Positions 41,612 to 51,887 are shown, numbered from the stretch's first letter. The stretch is DNA of 58,789 bases from Enterococcus pingfangensis (GCF_005405205.1 NZ_BJDP01000003.1:1-58789); one strand, 5' to 3'. The notes: a model not told the origin generated them from the letters alone. Program-made: numbers and translations.

Positions 41612-42237
41612 GGTTGCTCATGATATAAGACAGCGCCAGTTTCAAATTCAACTTGGCCATTTAATAAATCGGTGACTTGCGCTTCAAACGCTGTAAGCTG
41701 ATTTTCGTCTACCAGACAAGTCGCGACGACTTGATCGGTGAACTGGGTCTCTTTGACAGCGATTTGCTCATTAGTGATGAAGTGTTCCATTTTGCCCCAA
41801 TTAGTATAATCTAATTGGACAAAAATTTCTTGCTGCAGGCGGCCTTCTACGATACCGATGTCGGCGATCGCTTGGGCGACTGCGCCGGAATAAGCCCGGA
41901 TCAATCCGCCGGCTCCAAGTTTGGTCCCGCCGAAATAGCGTGTAACGACGGCACAAACATTGATCAGCTCATTCTTTTTCAAGACTTCCAACATAGGAAC
42001 ACCGGCAGTTCCGCTAGGTTCTCCATCATCTGAGGAGCGCTGGATTTCATTGCGGTCGCCTAAGACAAAGGCGCTGCAATTATGGTTGGCTTTCCAATGT
42101 TCCTTTTTGATGTATTGAATGAAGTCTTTCGCTTCTTCTTCAGAGGTGATTCGTTTTAAAAAACAAATGAAGCGTGATTTTTTGATTTCGATTTCGTATT
42201 GGTGATCTTCTTTAATCGTACGATAATTTTGCAGCAT
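41596..42237 (-). CDS. yigZ: YigZ/IMPACT family protein
   Basis: A 213-residue protein of UPF0029 (YigZ, YvyE). The N-terminal signature includes SRFICFLKRI, SSDDGEPSGTAGVPML and RYFGGTKLGAGGLIRAY. The C-terminal EF-G-like domain follows. The function in bacteria is not settled. In Bacillus the homologue also lies near the comF genes, as here, but on the opposite strand. Confidence 0.9.
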   Translation of the reverse strand: MLQNYRTIKEDHQYEIEIKKSRFICFLKRITSEEEAKDFIQYIKKEHWKANHNCSAFVLGDRNEIQRSSDDGEPSGTAGVPMLEVLKKNELINVCAVVTRYFGGTKLGAGGLIRAYSGAVAQAIADIGIVEGRLQQEIFVQLDYTNWGKMEHFITNEQIAVKETQFTDQVVATCLVDENQLTAFEAQVTDLLNGQVEFETGAVLYHEQPIQEA

Positions 42238-42341
42238 GATTTTGCCTCGCTTTATTTTTCTCTTCTTAGTTTAGTATAGGAGAAAAGCGGGGCAGGTTTC
42301 AACTAAATGTTTATGAACAAGAATCTGTTTGAAGGCGAGGG

Positions 42342-42629
42342 ATGAGCGTGACGCGCACAAAAAAATACGATGGGATCACTCATTATTTGAAAAGCAACAA
42401 CGGCTCACAAGTTACACTGACCTTTACTCAATTTGATGAATTGTTGTTTCCCCGCAGCGGCTTGCCCCAGACAGCGCGGCAAGATCTTGACTGGTGGGCG
42501 AATGATTATCGCCATCCGGAAAAAGGTGCTTACGGCTGGTTGAACGCGAATTATGAAGTTGTTCAGGTCAATCTCAATAAAGAGTATGTAGTCTTCAACA
42601 AACTAGTAAAAGCAAGTTGGTTGATCTAG
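42342..42629 (+). CDS. DUF7662-like small protein
   Basis: A 95-residue protein with the pattern KYDGITHYLKS, LTFTQFDELL, LPQTARQDLDWWANDYRHP and VVQVNLNKEYVVF. This recalls the DUF7662 family, which has no assigned function. Two conserved Trp precede an ND motif. AGGCGAGGG is just before the ATG. It stands between the divergent yigZ and comFA genes with its own terminator. Confidence 0.7.
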   Translation: MSVTRTKKYDGITHYLKSNNGSQVTLTFTQFDELLFPRSGLPQTARQDLDWWANDYRHPEKGAYGWLNANYEVVQVNLNKEYVVFNKLVKASWLI

Positions 42630-42670
42630 TTAGCAGTGGAATAATTTATTTGACAAGGTAGACAAAGAGG

Positions 42671-42702
42671 TTGTGACAAAAACTTGTCACAATTTTTTTT
42701 TG
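42671..42702 (+). terminator. Terminator of the DUF7662-like gene
   Basis: TTGTGACAA and TTGTCACAA pair perfectly across AAAC and are followed by ten T. Confidence 0.9.
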
Positions 42703-42830
42703 CGTTGAGTACATGAATTAGAAAAAAACTAAGATCGTTTTGCTTAGGTGCAGTGAGTCGATTTTTTTTAATAAGTAAAAAGAATGATTAGTGATTTGCG
42801 TATCTTTTTGAAAAGGAGGGAAGCGCACCG

Positions 42831-44132
42831 ATGGAAATCACGGGTCAACGATTATTGAAAAAAGAATGGCAGGCTTTTTATCCGCAAGTAGATTTGAGTC
42901 AAGCAAAAAAGATTCCAGCAATGACGGAGCTGGGATCCGACTGGTTGTGTCAGCGCTGCGGAGAAGTCTCGCATGAAAAAGTCCCAGCCGGTTTTTTCTA
43001 CTGCCCATTTTGTCTAGTATTGGCACGAGTGGATAGTCGTTCATTTTTTTATTATTTTCCAGCAAAAAAACTGTCGAAGAAAAAAGCAGTACTTGTTTGG
43101 CAGGGAGAACTCTCTGAGCCGCAATGTGAGATCGCTGACTCGCTCATCCAAGACCATGCAACGGCGCAAACTTTTTTGCTTTGGGCGGTGACAGGAGCGG
43201 GGAAAACGGAAATTTTATTTCCATTACTGCAGCGTCTGCTTGAACAAGGAAAACGAGTCGCGGTAACTTCACCGCGAGTAGATGTTTGCAACGAGTTGTT
43301 CCTTCGCTTTCGCCAAGCTTTTCCGAAAGAAAAAATCAGTATTTTTCATGGACAAGTACGTAAAACTGCTGGAGATGGTTTTGTCGTTTGTACCGTGCAT
43401 CAGCTTTTACGGTACCATCAGTATTTTGACTTAGTGATTGTAGATGAAGTAGATGCTTTTCCTTACGCGGAAGATCCGCTGCTGCAGCGTGCAGTAGATC
43501 ATGCGCAAAAATCGACAGGTAAGCGCGTCTATTTGAGTGCGACTCCAGCCGAATCGTTAAAACAGACAGTTGATCGCTTGTATTATTTGCCGGCTCGTTA
43601 TCATCGGCGTAGCTTGCCAGTCCCGGAAGTCTTTTTTTCTTGGCGGTTAGAAAAACAGTTACAGATCGGTCGTTTACCTAAAAATATTTTAGCCAAGCTC
43701 GCTTCGTTAGTAGAAAAAAATAATGTACTGCTTTTTTGTCCGAATATCTCGTTGCTGCAAAAAATGGCAGATTGCATTGCGCAGGAATTTACAGTCCGAC
43801 TGACGACGGTTTTTTCACAAGATCAAGAACGCCTGGTCAAAGTTGAAAACATGCGGGCGGGGAAATACCAATTACTTTTGACGACGACGATTCTTGAACG
43901 AGGAGTAACCTTTGAAAATGTATCGGTTGTTGTATTACAAGCGTCTCATCGGATCTTCAAAAAAGCATCCCTCGTTCAAATGGCGGGGCGGGCAGATCGA
44001 AAAGGGGCGTATAATCAGGCCAAGGTCATTTTTGTTACTAGTGAGCAAACCGCGGCGATCCAAGCGGCAATTAATGAGATCAAACAAAATAATCAACAGG
44101 CATTAGTACGAGGATTGATCGATGAAATGTAG
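42831..44132 (+). CDS. comFA: Competence DNA helicase ComFA
   Basis: A 433-residue DEAD-like ATPase that drives single-stranded DNA into the cytoplasm in transformation. A four-Cys zinc site (CQRC and CPFC) is near residues 40-62. Walker A is TGAGKTE at about 121, motif II is DEVDAF, motif III LSATP and motif VI QMAGRADRKG. AAGGAGGG precedes the ATG. It is intact, as is comFC, but whether the strain is competent cannot be told. Confidence 0.94.
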   Translation: MEITGQRLLKKEWQAFYPQVDLSQAKKIPAMTELGSDWLCQRCGEVSHEKVPAGFFYCPFCLVLARVDSRSFFYYFPAKKLSKKKAVLVWQGELSEPQCEIADSLIQDHATAQTFLLWAVTGAGKTEILFPLLQRLLEQGKRVAVTSPRVDVCNELFLRFRQAFPKEKISIFHGQVRKTAGDGFVVCTVHQLLRYHQYFDLVIVDEVDAFPYAEDPLLQRAVDHAQKSTGKRVYLSATPAESLKQTVDRLYYLPARYHRRSLPVPEVFFSWRLEKQLQIGRLPKNILAKLASLVEKNNVLLFCPNISLLQKMADCIAQEFTVRLTTVFSQDQERLVKVENMRAGKYQLLLTTTILERGVTFENVSVVVLQASHRIFKKASLVQMAGRADRKGAYNQAKVIFVTSEQTAAIQAAINEIKQNNQQALVRGLIDEM

Positions 44133-44787
44133 TTGTTGTCAACAAAAATTGATCCGAAATCTCACCTTGCGCGAGTTGTTTTTTTCTGCAAGTTTAAGAT
44201 GTTATCATTGTGAGAAACAATTTACGAAAATCGATCAAGCTGCAGCTTGTGTCGGCTGCGGGCGCAAAAATTCAGTTAAAATGTGTCGAGATTGCCGCAG
44301 ATGGCAGCAAAAATTGGGGTTTGTTTTAAATAATAGAAGTTTGTATCAATATGACGAAGGCTTTCGCAAATGGATCGAAGCGTACAAATTTACCGGCGAT
44401 TATCGTTTGCGGGGCGCATTTACAACGGAACTTGAACAGGCATTACGGATGTATCGGGGATACCTGATTTGTCCGTTGCCGCTTTCTAAAGAACGTTTTG
44501 AGCAAAGAGGTTTCAATCAAGTCAGCGCGTGTTTAGCTTTGACGAAGGTTCCTTTTGAACCACTGCTGCAGCGCAAAGAGTTGTCTCCTCAATCAGAAAA
44601 AACACGTGAAGAACGTCTGTTGATGGTGCAGCCGTTTGAGTTGAATGTGTCGAGTGAAAAGATTAGAAATCAAAGAGTTTTATTAGTAGATGATGTCTAC
44701 ACGACAGGCCGAACATTGTTCCATGGCGCAGAATTACTTTATAAAAATGGAGCGGGAACGGTGAAAAGTTTGACTTTTGCCCGGTGA
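44122..44787 (+). CDS. comFC: ComF family protein ComFC
   Basis: A 221-residue protein with an N-terminal four-Cys zinc region (CSCC, CYHC, CVGC, CRDC) and a C-terminal phosphoribosyltransferase fold (VLLVDDVYTTGRTL). It works with ComFA in transformation. Overlaps comFA by 11 nt. Confidence 0.93.
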   Translation: MKCSCCQQKLIRNLTLRELFFSASLRCYHCEKQFTKIDQAAACVGCGRKNSVKMCRDCRRWQQKLGFVLNNRSLYQYDEGFRKWIEAYKFTGDYRLRGAFTTELEQALRMYRGYLICPLPLSKERFEQRGFNQVSACLALTKVPFEPLLQRKELSPQSEKTREERLLMVQPFELNVSSEKIRNQRVLLVDDVYTTGRTLFHGAELLYKNGAGTVKSLTFAR

Positions 44788-44826
44788 AATGCTTTGTTTA
44801 TATTCGCAAAATTGATAGCGATTTAC

Positions 44827-44855
44827 TTTGCAAAAAAATGAGATTTCGCTATAAT
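44827..44855 (+). promoter_or_regulatory. Promoter of hpf
   Basis: TTTGCA (44827-44832), a 17-nt spacer and TATAAT (44850-44855). Confidence 0.75.
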
Positions 44856-44927
44856 AGAGTTAAGAAGAAGAGGTAAGAGTGGTCCTTCCTCCTATCTTCA
44901 GTTGGCAAGACGAAAGGGGCAATACGT

Positions 44928-45473
44928 ATGTTCAAATATAATGTTCGTGGGGAAAACATCGAAGTTACCGAAGCTATCCGCAGTTACGTTGAAAAGAAAG
45001 TCGGAAAATTAGAACGCTACTTTACTGATGTTCCGGATGCAACTGCTTATGTCAATTTGAAAGTGTATACAGAAAAAACGGCTAAAGTTGAAGTAACGAT
45101 TCCATTACCTTACTTGGTTCTTCGGGCGGAAGAAACTTCACCAGATTTATATGCAAGTATTGATTTGGTTGTGGATAAATTAGAACGTCAGATCCGCAAA
45201 TTTAAAACAAAAATTAATCGTAAAGCTCGTGAAACAGGCGTACCTGAACGTGAAGTAGACGTGCTAGTGAACGCGGAAGAATCAGAAGAATCTGAATTAG
45301 AGATCGTTCGCACAAAACGCTTATCATTGAAACCAATGGGCAGCGAAGAAGCCGTTTTACAAATGAACATGCTAGGACATAATTTCTTTATCTTTGAAGA
45401 CGCTGAAACAAATGGTACAAGTATCGTTTATCGTCGTAAAGATGGAAAATATGGTCTGATCGAAACCGACTAA
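44928..45473 (+). CDS. hpf: Long-form ribosome hibernation promoting factor
   Basis: A 181-residue HPF/YvyD protein. The N-terminal S30AE domain binds the ribosomal A and P sites ([20 protein letters not shown]). The C-terminal domain ([20 protein letters not shown]) dimerises to join two 70S particles. CGAAAGGGG lies 11 nt before the ATG. The leader is about 65 nt. Confidence 0.95.
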   Translation: MFKYNVRGENIEVTEAIRSYVEKKVGKLERYFTDVPDATAYVNLKVYTEKTAKVEVTIPLPYLVLRAEETSPDLYASIDLVVDKLERQIRKFKTKINRKARETGVPEREVDVLVNAEESEESELEIVRTKRLSLKPMGSEEAVLQMNMLGHNFFIFEDAETNGTSIVYRRKDGKYGLIETD

Positions 45474-45484
45474 GAATAAATCAA

Positions 45485-45516
45485 AACCTTCCAGCACTGG
45501 CTGGAAGGTTTTTTTG
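45485..45516 (+). terminator. Terminator of hpf
   Basis: AACCTTCCAG and CTGGAAGGTT pair perfectly and are followed by TTTTTG. Confidence 0.92.
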
Positions 45517-45662
45517 TCGTCTTCAAAATCGAATTTTAAGGCGAATTGATTTTTTAGCCGTTTATTTTCTATGTTTTTGCTACTCAAAGAGCCAAAAAAA
45601 GCTTAATCATTGTATAAGTCGCGCTTTATTCGTTGTGAGAAGTTTCTTTTCTTAAAGACTAA

Positions 45663-45671
45663 TGCTAAAAT
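45663..45671 (+). promoter_or_regulatory. Extended -10 promoter for secA
   Basis: TGCTAAAAT with TAAAAT at 45666-45671 and a T-rich -35 region. It lies about 60 nt before the start. Confidence 0.5.
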
Positions 45672-45733
45672 ATACTAGCGGGTTTCTATCAAAAAATAGA
45701 AAATGAAAAGAACTAAAGGAGTAAGATAAACGA

Positions 45734-48265
45734 ATGGCAAACTTTCTGAGACGAATGATTGAAAATGATAAAAAAGAATTGAAACGATTGAGCGGGATCG
45801 CTGATAAAATTGAAGAATTTTCTGACGCCATGGAAAAATTGTCAGATGAACAATTGCGGGGCAAGACCGATGAATTCAAAGGTCGCTATCAAGCGGGCGA
45901 AACGTTGGATGAACTATTACCAGAAGCTTTTGCGGTAGTTCGCGAAGCAGCAAAACGGGTCTTAGGCCTGTACCCTTACCATGTTCAATTAATGGGTGGG
46001 ATCGTTTTACACGATGGCAACATTCCTGAAATGAAAACAGGTGAAGGGAAAACGTTGACCGCAACGATGCCGGTTTATCTGAATGCCTTAACAGGCGAAG
46101 GTGTCCATGTAGTAACGGTCAATGAATATTTGGCAACACGTGACTCAAATGAAATGGGCGATCTATACAACTTTTTAGGGTTGAGCGTCGGATTAAATAT
46201 CAATTCAAAAACCGCTGATGAAAAACGTGCAGCATATCATTGTGATATCACTTATAGTACGAACAACGAATTAGGTTTTGACTACTTACGCGACAACATG
46301 GTCGTTTACCAAAATCAAATGGTCCAACGACCATTGAATTATGCAATCGTCGATGAAGTAGACTCAATTTTGATCGATGAAGCGCGGACACCGTTGATTA
46401 TCTCCGGTGCGGCAGAAAAATCTACCGCACTTTATACACGGACTGATAATTTCGTGAAACGTTTGAAAGAAGATGAAGATTTTAAAATCGACATCCAATC
46501 AAAAACAATCGGTTTGACCGAACAAGGGATCGAAAAAGCAGAAGCAAACTTCGGTTTGGAAAATCTGTATGACTTAGATAATACGGCGTTGACTCACCAC
46601 TTGGATCAAGCGTTGCGTGCAACTTTTATTATGATTCGTGACATTGACTATGTGGTCCAAGAAGGAAAAGTCTTGATCGTTGATCAGTTTACCGGGCGGA
46701 TCATGGATGGTCGTCGTTATTCTGATGGCCTGCATCAAGCGATTGAAGCCAAAGAAGGCGTTGAGATCGAAGACGAAACAAAAACAATGGCGACGATCAC
46801 TTTCCAAAACTATTTCCGGATGTATAAAAAATTAGCTGGGATGACCGGTACGGCCAAAACAGAAGAAGAAGAATTTCGTGAAATCTATAATATCGAAGTG
46901 ATTCAAATCCCAACGAACCGTCCAGTTATCCGAGAAGATCACTCAGATTTATTGTATCCAACATTAGAAAGCAAATTCCACGCGGTAGTACAAGACATCA
47001 AAGAACGCCACCGCAAAGGACAACCGATCTTAGTCGGTACAGTTGCCGTTGAAACATCAGAGTTGCTTTCAAATATGTTGAATCGTGAAAAAGTTCCTCA
47101 TGAAATCTTGAATGCGAAGAATCACTTTAAAGAAGCAGAGATTATTATGAACGCAGGACAAAAAGGTTCTGTTACGATCGCAACCAACATGGCTGGTCGA
47201 GGAACCGACATCAAGTTGGGACTAGGTGTCGTTGAGTTAGGCGGATTGGCCGTTATCGGTACCGAACGTCATGAATCACGCCGGATCGACAATCAGCTGC
47301 GCGGACGTTCAGGTCGTCAAGGCGATCCAGGTGTTTCACAATTTTATCTTTCATTGGAAGATGATTTGATGAAACGCTTTGGTTCTGAACGAATCAAAGC
47401 TTTCTTAGATCGGATGAAAGTAGAAGACGAAGACGCTGTGATTCAAAGTAAAATGCTGACACGTCAAGTTGAATCAGCTCAAAAACGCGTAGAAGGAAAC
47501 AACTATGATACTCGGAAAAATGTTTTGCAATACGATGATGTGATGCGGGAACAACGGGAAGTCATCTATAAACAGCGTCAAGACGTGATCATGGGTGAAA
47601 AAGACTTAACACCGAATTTATTGAATATGGTTCGCCGGACGATTTCACGAGTTGTGGACAGCCACACGCAATTAGACAAAGAAAATTGGAATCTTGAAGC
47701 GTTGGCCGATTTTGCAGGGTCAACATTGGTCCATGAAGATTCTATTTCAACAGCTGATTTTGCAGATAAAACGCCGGAAGAAATCAAAACATATCTATAT
47801 GATCGTGCTAAAGAAGTTTTTGATACAAAAGTATCGCAATTACAAAGTCCTGAACAACTGTTAGAATTTGAAAAAGTTGTTATCTTACGGGTCGTTGATA
47901 CAAAATGGACAGACCACATCGATGCGATGGATCAACTACGCCAATCGGTAGGACTGCGCGCATACGGACAAAACAATCCACTCGTTGAATATCAAACAGA
48001 AGGATACAAAATGTTTGAAGATATGGTCGGTGCGATTGAATTTGAAGTGACACGTCTGTTCATGAAAGCGGAGATCCGTCAAAATGTTCAACGGGAACAA
48101 GTCGCTCAAAATCAACAAGAGCATCCGGTCGAAGCGGACGGCGATCCAGCGAATTTGACTCATACCAAACAAAAACCGGTTCATGTTGAAAAAGTTGGAC
48201 GCAATGACCCATGTCCATGCGGCAGCGGTAAAAAATACAAAAACTGCCATGGCAAGGAACAATAA
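45734..48265 (+). CDS. secA: Preprotein translocase ATPase SecA
   Basis: An 843-residue motor of the Sec pathway. It has Walker [10 protein letters not shown] near 102, the DEAD-type [17 protein letters not shown], and [12 protein letters not shown] in motor domain 2. The C-terminal zinc finger is [21 protein letters not shown] lies 14 nt before the ATG. In enterococci and relatives secA is followed by prfB, as here. Confidence 0.98.
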   Translation: MANFLRRMIENDKKELKRLSGIADKIEEFSDAMEKLSDEQLRGKTDEFKGRYQAGETLDELLPEAFAVVREAAKRVLGLYPYHVQLMGGIVLHDGNIPEMKTGEGKTLTATMPVYLNALTGEGVHVVTVNEYLATRDSNEMGDLYNFLGLSVGLNINSKTADEKRAAYHCDITYSTNNELGFDYLRDNMVVYQNQMVQRPLNYAIVDEVDSILIDEARTPLIISGAAEKSTALYTRTDNFVKRLKEDEDFKIDIQSKTIGLTEQGIEKAEANFGLENLYDLDNTALTHHLDQALRATFIMIRDIDYVVQEGKVLIVDQFTGRIMDGRRYSDGLHQAIEAKEGVEIEDETKTMATITFQNYFRMYKKLAGMTGTAKTEEEEFREIYNIEVIQIPTNRPVIREDHSDLLYPTLESKFHAVVQDIKERHRKGQPILVGTVAVETSELLSNMLNREKVPHEILNAKNHFKEAEIIMNAGQKGSVTIATNMAGRGTDIKLGLGVVELGGLAVIGTERHESRRIDNQLRGRSGRQGDPGVSQFYLSLEDDLMKRFGSERIKAFLDRMKVEDEDAVIQSKMLTRQVESAQKRVEGNNYDTRKNVLQYDDVMREQREVIYKQRQDVIMGEKDLTPNLLNMVRRTISRVVDSHTQLDKENWNLEALADFAGSTLVHEDSISTADFADKTPEEIKTYLYDRAKEVFDTKVSQLQSPEQLLEFEKVVILRVVDTKWTDHIDAMDQLRQSVGLRAYGQNNPLVEYQTEGYKMFEDMVGAIEFEVTRLFMKAEIRQNVQREQVAQNQQEHPVEADGDPANLTHTKQKPVHVEKVGRNDPCPCGSGKKYKNCHGKEQ

Positions 48266-48289
48266 TTCTTTACAAGAAGTGAACCTTAG

Positions 48290-48320
48290 GACGGGACATA
48301 GCTGCTATGTCTCGTCTTTT
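48290..48320 (+). terminator. Terminator of secA
   Basis: GACGGGACATAG pairs with CTATGTCTCGTC (one mismatch) and is followed by TTTT. Confidence 0.75.
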
Positions 48321-48471
48321 GCCAGTCTAACTAGGGTGTATAAAAAAGCAGCAAGACTTTTGAATGACCAAAAGAGTCTGTCTGCAATATATTCTTGGTT
48401 TGAAAGTAAAAGCTAGTCATTTTTAGGGGATTAGACAAATCTGTTTTGTCTATGAGAAAGAAGGAAAAGAT

Positions 48472-49582
48472 TTGGAAAACGCAGAAATCCGAAATTTGTT
48501 AGACACGATGCAAGAACAAGTCGTAAGCTTCAGGGGGTCTCTTTGACCTAGAGCAGTTAGAAGAAGATATTGCCGAAGCGGAAAATCAAATGACCGCACC
48601 TGATTTTTGGGATGATTCGGAAAAAGCGCAGGATTTGATCAATCGCAACAACGCGATAAAAGAAACGTATGACCAATTTCAAGCGATTGCTGATGAGACG
48701 GATGAATTGAATGTGATGTGGGACATCCAGCAAGAAGACTTCGATGAGGACTTGCAAACGGAACTAGAAGAACGCTTATTACAATTACAAGAAAAAGTAT
48801 CCAGTTTTGAATTGTCGTTGTTATTAGATGATCCTTACGATAAAAATAATGCGATCGTGGAATTGCATCCCGGTGCTGGTGGCACGGAGTCACAAGATTG
48901 GGGTTCAATGCTTTTACGGATGTATACACGTTGGGCGGAACAACATGGTTTTTCTGTTGAGACGATCGACTATCAGTCGGGAGACGAAGCTGGGATCAAA
49001 AGTGTGACGCTTATGATCAAAGGAATCAATGCTTATGGTTATTTGAAATCAGAAAAAGGTGTTCATCGCCTAGTTCGGATTTCACCGTTTGATTCGGCCA
49101 ACCGCCGCCATACTTCTTTTTGTTCTGTTGAAGTCATGCCTGAACTAGATGAAAATATTGAGATTGAGATCAACCCCGATGATTTGAAAGTCGATGTTTA
49201 TCGAGCTAGCGGGGCTGGGGGGCAACATATCAATAAAACGTCATCGGCAGTTCGGATCACTCATTTGCCAACCGGAACAGTTGCTGCCAGCCAAGCGCAA
49301 CGCTCACAATTTCATAATCGTGAGACCGCGATGCAAATGTTGAAGGCAAAACTTTATCAATTAGAAATTGAGAAAAAAGAGCAAGAAGCGGCTGCCTTAC
49401 GGGGTGAACAAAAAGAAATCGGCTGGGGCTCGCAAATTCGGTCTTACGTTTTTCATCCGTATACGATGGTAAAAGATCATCGGACTGAGTACGAAACCGG
49501 AAATGTCCAAGCTGTAATGGACGGCGAATTGGATCCATTTATCGATGCTTACTTGAAATGGCGCTTAGCACAAGATGCCTAA
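48472..49582 (+). CDS. prfB: Peptide chain release factor 2, with programmed +1 frameshift
   Basis: RF2 recognises UGA and UAA stops. Translation begins at TTG 48472 (after AAGGAAAAG) and runs 24 codons to the in-frame TGA at 48544-48546. The shift site is canonical: AGGGGG upstream, then CTT TGA C. Ribosomes slip to GAC and continue in the frame of 48545-49582, giving 369 residues. GGQ is at residues 249-251 in the peptidyl-hydrolysis loop. Annotating only the ATG at 48590 would lose about 39 residues. A shortage of RF2 promotes the slip, so the gene is autoregulated. Confidence 0.96.
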
Positions 49583-49636
49583 GCTTGAAAATGAAATCAA
49601 ATTGTAAAGTAATGAAAGCCAGTTGCAATGTTGGCA

Positions 49637-49645
49637 TGCTATAAT
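49637..49645 (+). promoter_or_regulatory. Extended -10 promoter for ftsEX
   Basis: TGCTATAAT with a perfect TATAAT at 49640-49645, 35 nt before ftsE. A TGGC/GCCA repeat surrounds it. Confidence 0.6.
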
Positions 49646-49680
49646 AACAAAGAATTTAAGAGGATTTGGAGAGATAAAGC

Positions 49681-50370
49681 ATGATTGAAATGCAGGATGT
49701 AACAAAAAAATATCCTAATAAGACAACTGCTGTGCGTGGAATTTCAGTCCATATCAAGCAAGGCGAGTTTGTCTATGTCGTTGGTCCTTCCGGTAGTGGG
49801 AAATCGACCTTCATCAAATTGATGTATCGTGAAGAAAAAGCGACTTCAGGCAAAAAATTAGAAGTCGTAAACCATGATTTATTAAAAATCAAAAATAAGG
49901 AAGTTCCTTATTTGCGCCGCGATATCGGCGTCGTTTTCCAAGATTTTAAATTATTGCCCCGCAAAACGGTCTATGAAAATGTTGCCTATGCGATGCAAGT
50001 TATCGGACGCAAACCACGAGAAGTCAAAAAACGTGTGATGGAAGTTTTAGATCTAGTTGGATTGAAACACAAAGTCCGTGTCTTCCCGAGCGAATTGTCC
50101 GGTGGAGAACAACAACGGGTCTCAATCGCACGCGCCATCGTGAATACACCCAAAGTTTTGATTGCAGATGAACCAACAGGGAATTTAGATCCAGATACTT
50201 CATGGGAGATTATGCATCTATTGGAACGGATCAATACTCAAGGGACTACAGTCGTAATGGCAACCCATAACAAAACGATCGTAGATACTATGCGCCATCG
50301 TTTGATCGCGATTGAAAATGGCTTGATCGTTCGGGATGAAGCGGAAGGAGAATATGAGTTTGATGATTAG
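49681..50370 (+). CDS. ftsE: Cell division ATP-binding protein FtsE
   Basis: A 229-residue ABC ATPase that with FtsX controls peptidoglycan hydrolases at division. Walker A is GPSGSGKST at 35-43, the signature LSGGEQQRVSI and Walker B VLIADEPTGNLDPD. It overlaps ftsX by 17 nt. Confidence 0.96.
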   Translation: MIEMQDVTKKYPNKTTAVRGISVHIKQGEFVYVVGPSGSGKSTFIKLMYREEKATSGKKLEVVNHDLLKIKNKEVPYLRRDIGVVFQDFKLLPRKTVYENVAYAMQVIGRKPREVKKRVMEVLDLVGLKHKVRVFPSELSGGEQQRVSIARAIVNTPKVLIADEPTGNLDPDTSWEIMHLLERINTQGTTVVMATHNKTIVDTMRHRLIAIENGLIVRDEAEGEYEFDD

Positions 50371-51247
50371 AAATTTCTTCCGGCACTGGTTGGAAAGTGT
50401 CAAAAGTGTCAAACGTAACGGCTGGATGACTTTGGCATCAGTCAGCGCGGTGACGATCACATTGACGATGGTGGGGATTTTCCTTGCGGTGATCATGAAT
50501 GCGACAAAATTAGCTCAAGATGTTGAAGGAAATGTCGAGGTGACGGTTTTCGTCGACATCGGTACAAAAGATAAAGAAGTTAAGAAACTAAAAGCTGAAT
50601 TAGAAGAAATCGATCATGTAGATGACGTTACTTTCTCCAGCAAACAAGAACAATTGAAAAAATTACAAAAACAAATGGGCGATGCTTGGGATCTATTCGA
50701 AGGCGACAGCAATCCGCTGTATGATGTTTATATCGTTCAAGCGACCGATGCACAATACATTCGTCCAGTAACACGAGAAGCCAGTCAATTACAAAATGTT
50801 TTCCGAGCAAATTATGGCGGAAATTCAGCTGATCGAATTATCCAAATGGCGAAAGTCGTACGAACTTGGGGCTTAGCAGCTGCAGCATTATTGGTTTTTG
50901 TGGCGATCTTCTTGATCTCAAATACTATTCGGATCACGATCATCTCGCGCAAGACAGAGATTCAAATCATGCGTTTAGTCGGTGCTAAAAATGGCTATAT
51001 CCGTTGGCCGTTCTTCCTTGAAGGCGGCTGGATAGGTCTGATTGGTTCGATCGTTCCAATTTTAGTCTTAACTTATGGTTATTCACAAGTTTATGGATTA
51101 GCGGCACCGTATTTATTGCAATCAAATCTAGCGTTGTTGCGTCCAAATCAAGTCGTCTGGATCTTGGATATCATTATGGCAGTCGGTGGCTATTTGATCG
51201 GATCGCTTGGTTCCGTCATTTCTATGCGCCGCTTCTTAAAGATCTAA
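50354..51247 (+). CDS. ftsX: Cell division permease-like protein FtsX
   Basis: A 297-residue membrane protein with four helices and a large extracellular loop (about residues 50-170) that contacts hydrolases. The start ATG 50354 follows GGAAGGAG; an earlier in-frame Met lies before that site. The C-terminal FtsX/MacB fold has AIFLISNTIRITIISRKTEI and MRLVGAKNGYIRWPF. Confidence 0.95.
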   Translation: MSLMIRNFFRHWLESVKSVKRNGWMTLASVSAVTITLTMVGIFLAVIMNATKLAQDVEGNVEVTVFVDIGTKDKEVKKLKAELEEIDHVDDVTFSSKQEQLKKLQKQMGDAWDLFEGDSNPLYDVYIVQATDAQYIRPVTREASQLQNVFRANYGGNSADRIIQMAKVVRTWGLAAAALLVFVAIFLISNTIRITIISRKTEIQIMRLVGAKNGYIRWPFFLEGGWIGLIGSIVPILVLTYGYSQVYGLAAPYLLQSNLALLRPNQVVWILDIIMAVGGYLIGSLGSVISMRRFLKI

Positions 51248-51251
51248 AAGC

Positions 51252-51285
51252 AAACTTCTCCGGAATTTTCGGAGAAGTTTTTTTT
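51252..51285 (+). terminator. Terminator of ftsEX
   Basis: AAACTTCTCCG and CGGAGAAGTTT pair perfectly and are followed by TTTTT. Confidence 0.92.
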
Positions 51286-51327
51286 AATAGCAGCAATAAA
51301 TGGAAGGAGCATTTTAAACGAATCGGC

Positions 51328-51356
51328 TTGCCATTTTCGAAAAAAAGTTCTAGAAT
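51328..51356 (+). promoter_or_regulatory. Promoter of the SMR exporter leader
   Basis: TTGCCA (51328-51333), a 17-nt spacer and TAGAAT (51351-51356). Confidence 0.7.
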
Positions 51357-51362
51357 AGCAAT

Positions 51363-51434
51363 TAATTGAATCGTATGCTACCGAGCAAGGGAGCCAATTT
51401 CGCAGGTCTTTGAAGAAATTGGTGCCCTTTTTTT
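51363..51434 (+). promoter_or_regulatory. Leader attenuator before the SMR exporter, candidate riboswitch
   Basis: A short RNA from about 51363 contains TCGTATGCTACCGAGC and then a strong terminator: AAGGGAGCCAATTTC (51387-51401) with GAAATTGGTGCCCTT (51415-51429) and a T-tract. As the next gene looks like a guanidinium exporter, a guanidine-responsive leader is plausible. I could not assign it to any known guanidine class from memory. Past the terminator lies a second hairpin, ACAGTTAG/CTAACTGT (51441-51461). Confidence 0.5.
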
Positions 51435-51526
51435 GTTTTGTACAGTTAGGAGCACTAACTGTAAGTAATTAGCAATCAATTCAATTGCAACAGAGAAATT
51501 TAGTGAGTAAAGGAGAAATAGTTAGT

Positions 51527-51847
51527 ATGGCATGGTTATTTTTAGTTGTAGCAGGAATATTTGAAATGTTTTGGGCAACGATGATGAAGTTGAGTGAAGG
51601 GTTCAGTAAATTGAATTATTCTCTTTTGACGGTGATCGGTATGATTGCGAGTTTTTATTTTTTAGCGAAATCGTTGCATGCATTACCGATGAGTTTGGCT
51701 TATCCGATTTGGACAGGAATCGGTGCAGCGGGTTCGATCATTATTGGAGTTTTGTTTTTTAAAGATCATTTATCACTTATGACCAGCTTTTTTGTGGTAC
51801 TTTTGATCGTAGGAATTATTGGAATCAAAGTTACTAGCGGACACTAG
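51527..51847 (+). CDS. Small multidrug resistance family exporter, guanidinium exporter-like (Gdx/SugE)
   Basis: A 106-residue four-helix SMR protein. The critical Glu is Glu13 (AGIFEMFWATMMKLSEGF). Residues in this helix and YPIWTGIGAAGS fit the Gdx (SugE) subtype, which exports guanidinium in exchange for protons, more than the EmrE drug subtype. SMR genes of some types occur in pairs; this one is single, and Gdx works as a homodimer. I start at ATG 51527 after AAAGGAGAAA. Confidence 0.82.
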   Translation: MAWLFLVVAGIFEMFWATMMKLSEGFSKLNYSLLTVIGMIASFYFLAKSLHALPMSLAYPIWTGIGAAGSIIIGVLFFKDHLSLMTSFFVVLLIVGIIGIKVTSGH

Positions 51848-51887
51848 TAACTTTAGTTCACTCACAGTAAAAAGCTAGGAGGATCTT

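Noticed and set aside
42671..42692. Rex operator (TTGTGA...TCACAA)
   Set aside because: The half-sites are 10 bp apart, not 6, and the sequence is a perfect terminator stem with ten T behind it.
42791..42830. ComX-type competence box before comFA
   Set aside because: The closest sequence, TGCGTATC, misses the consensus at two of the informative positions and has no supporting T-tract arrangement.
48590..48592. ATG 48590 as the prfB start
   Set aside because: The RF2 N-terminus and canonical frameshift site lie upstream, with a TTG start and ribosome binding site.
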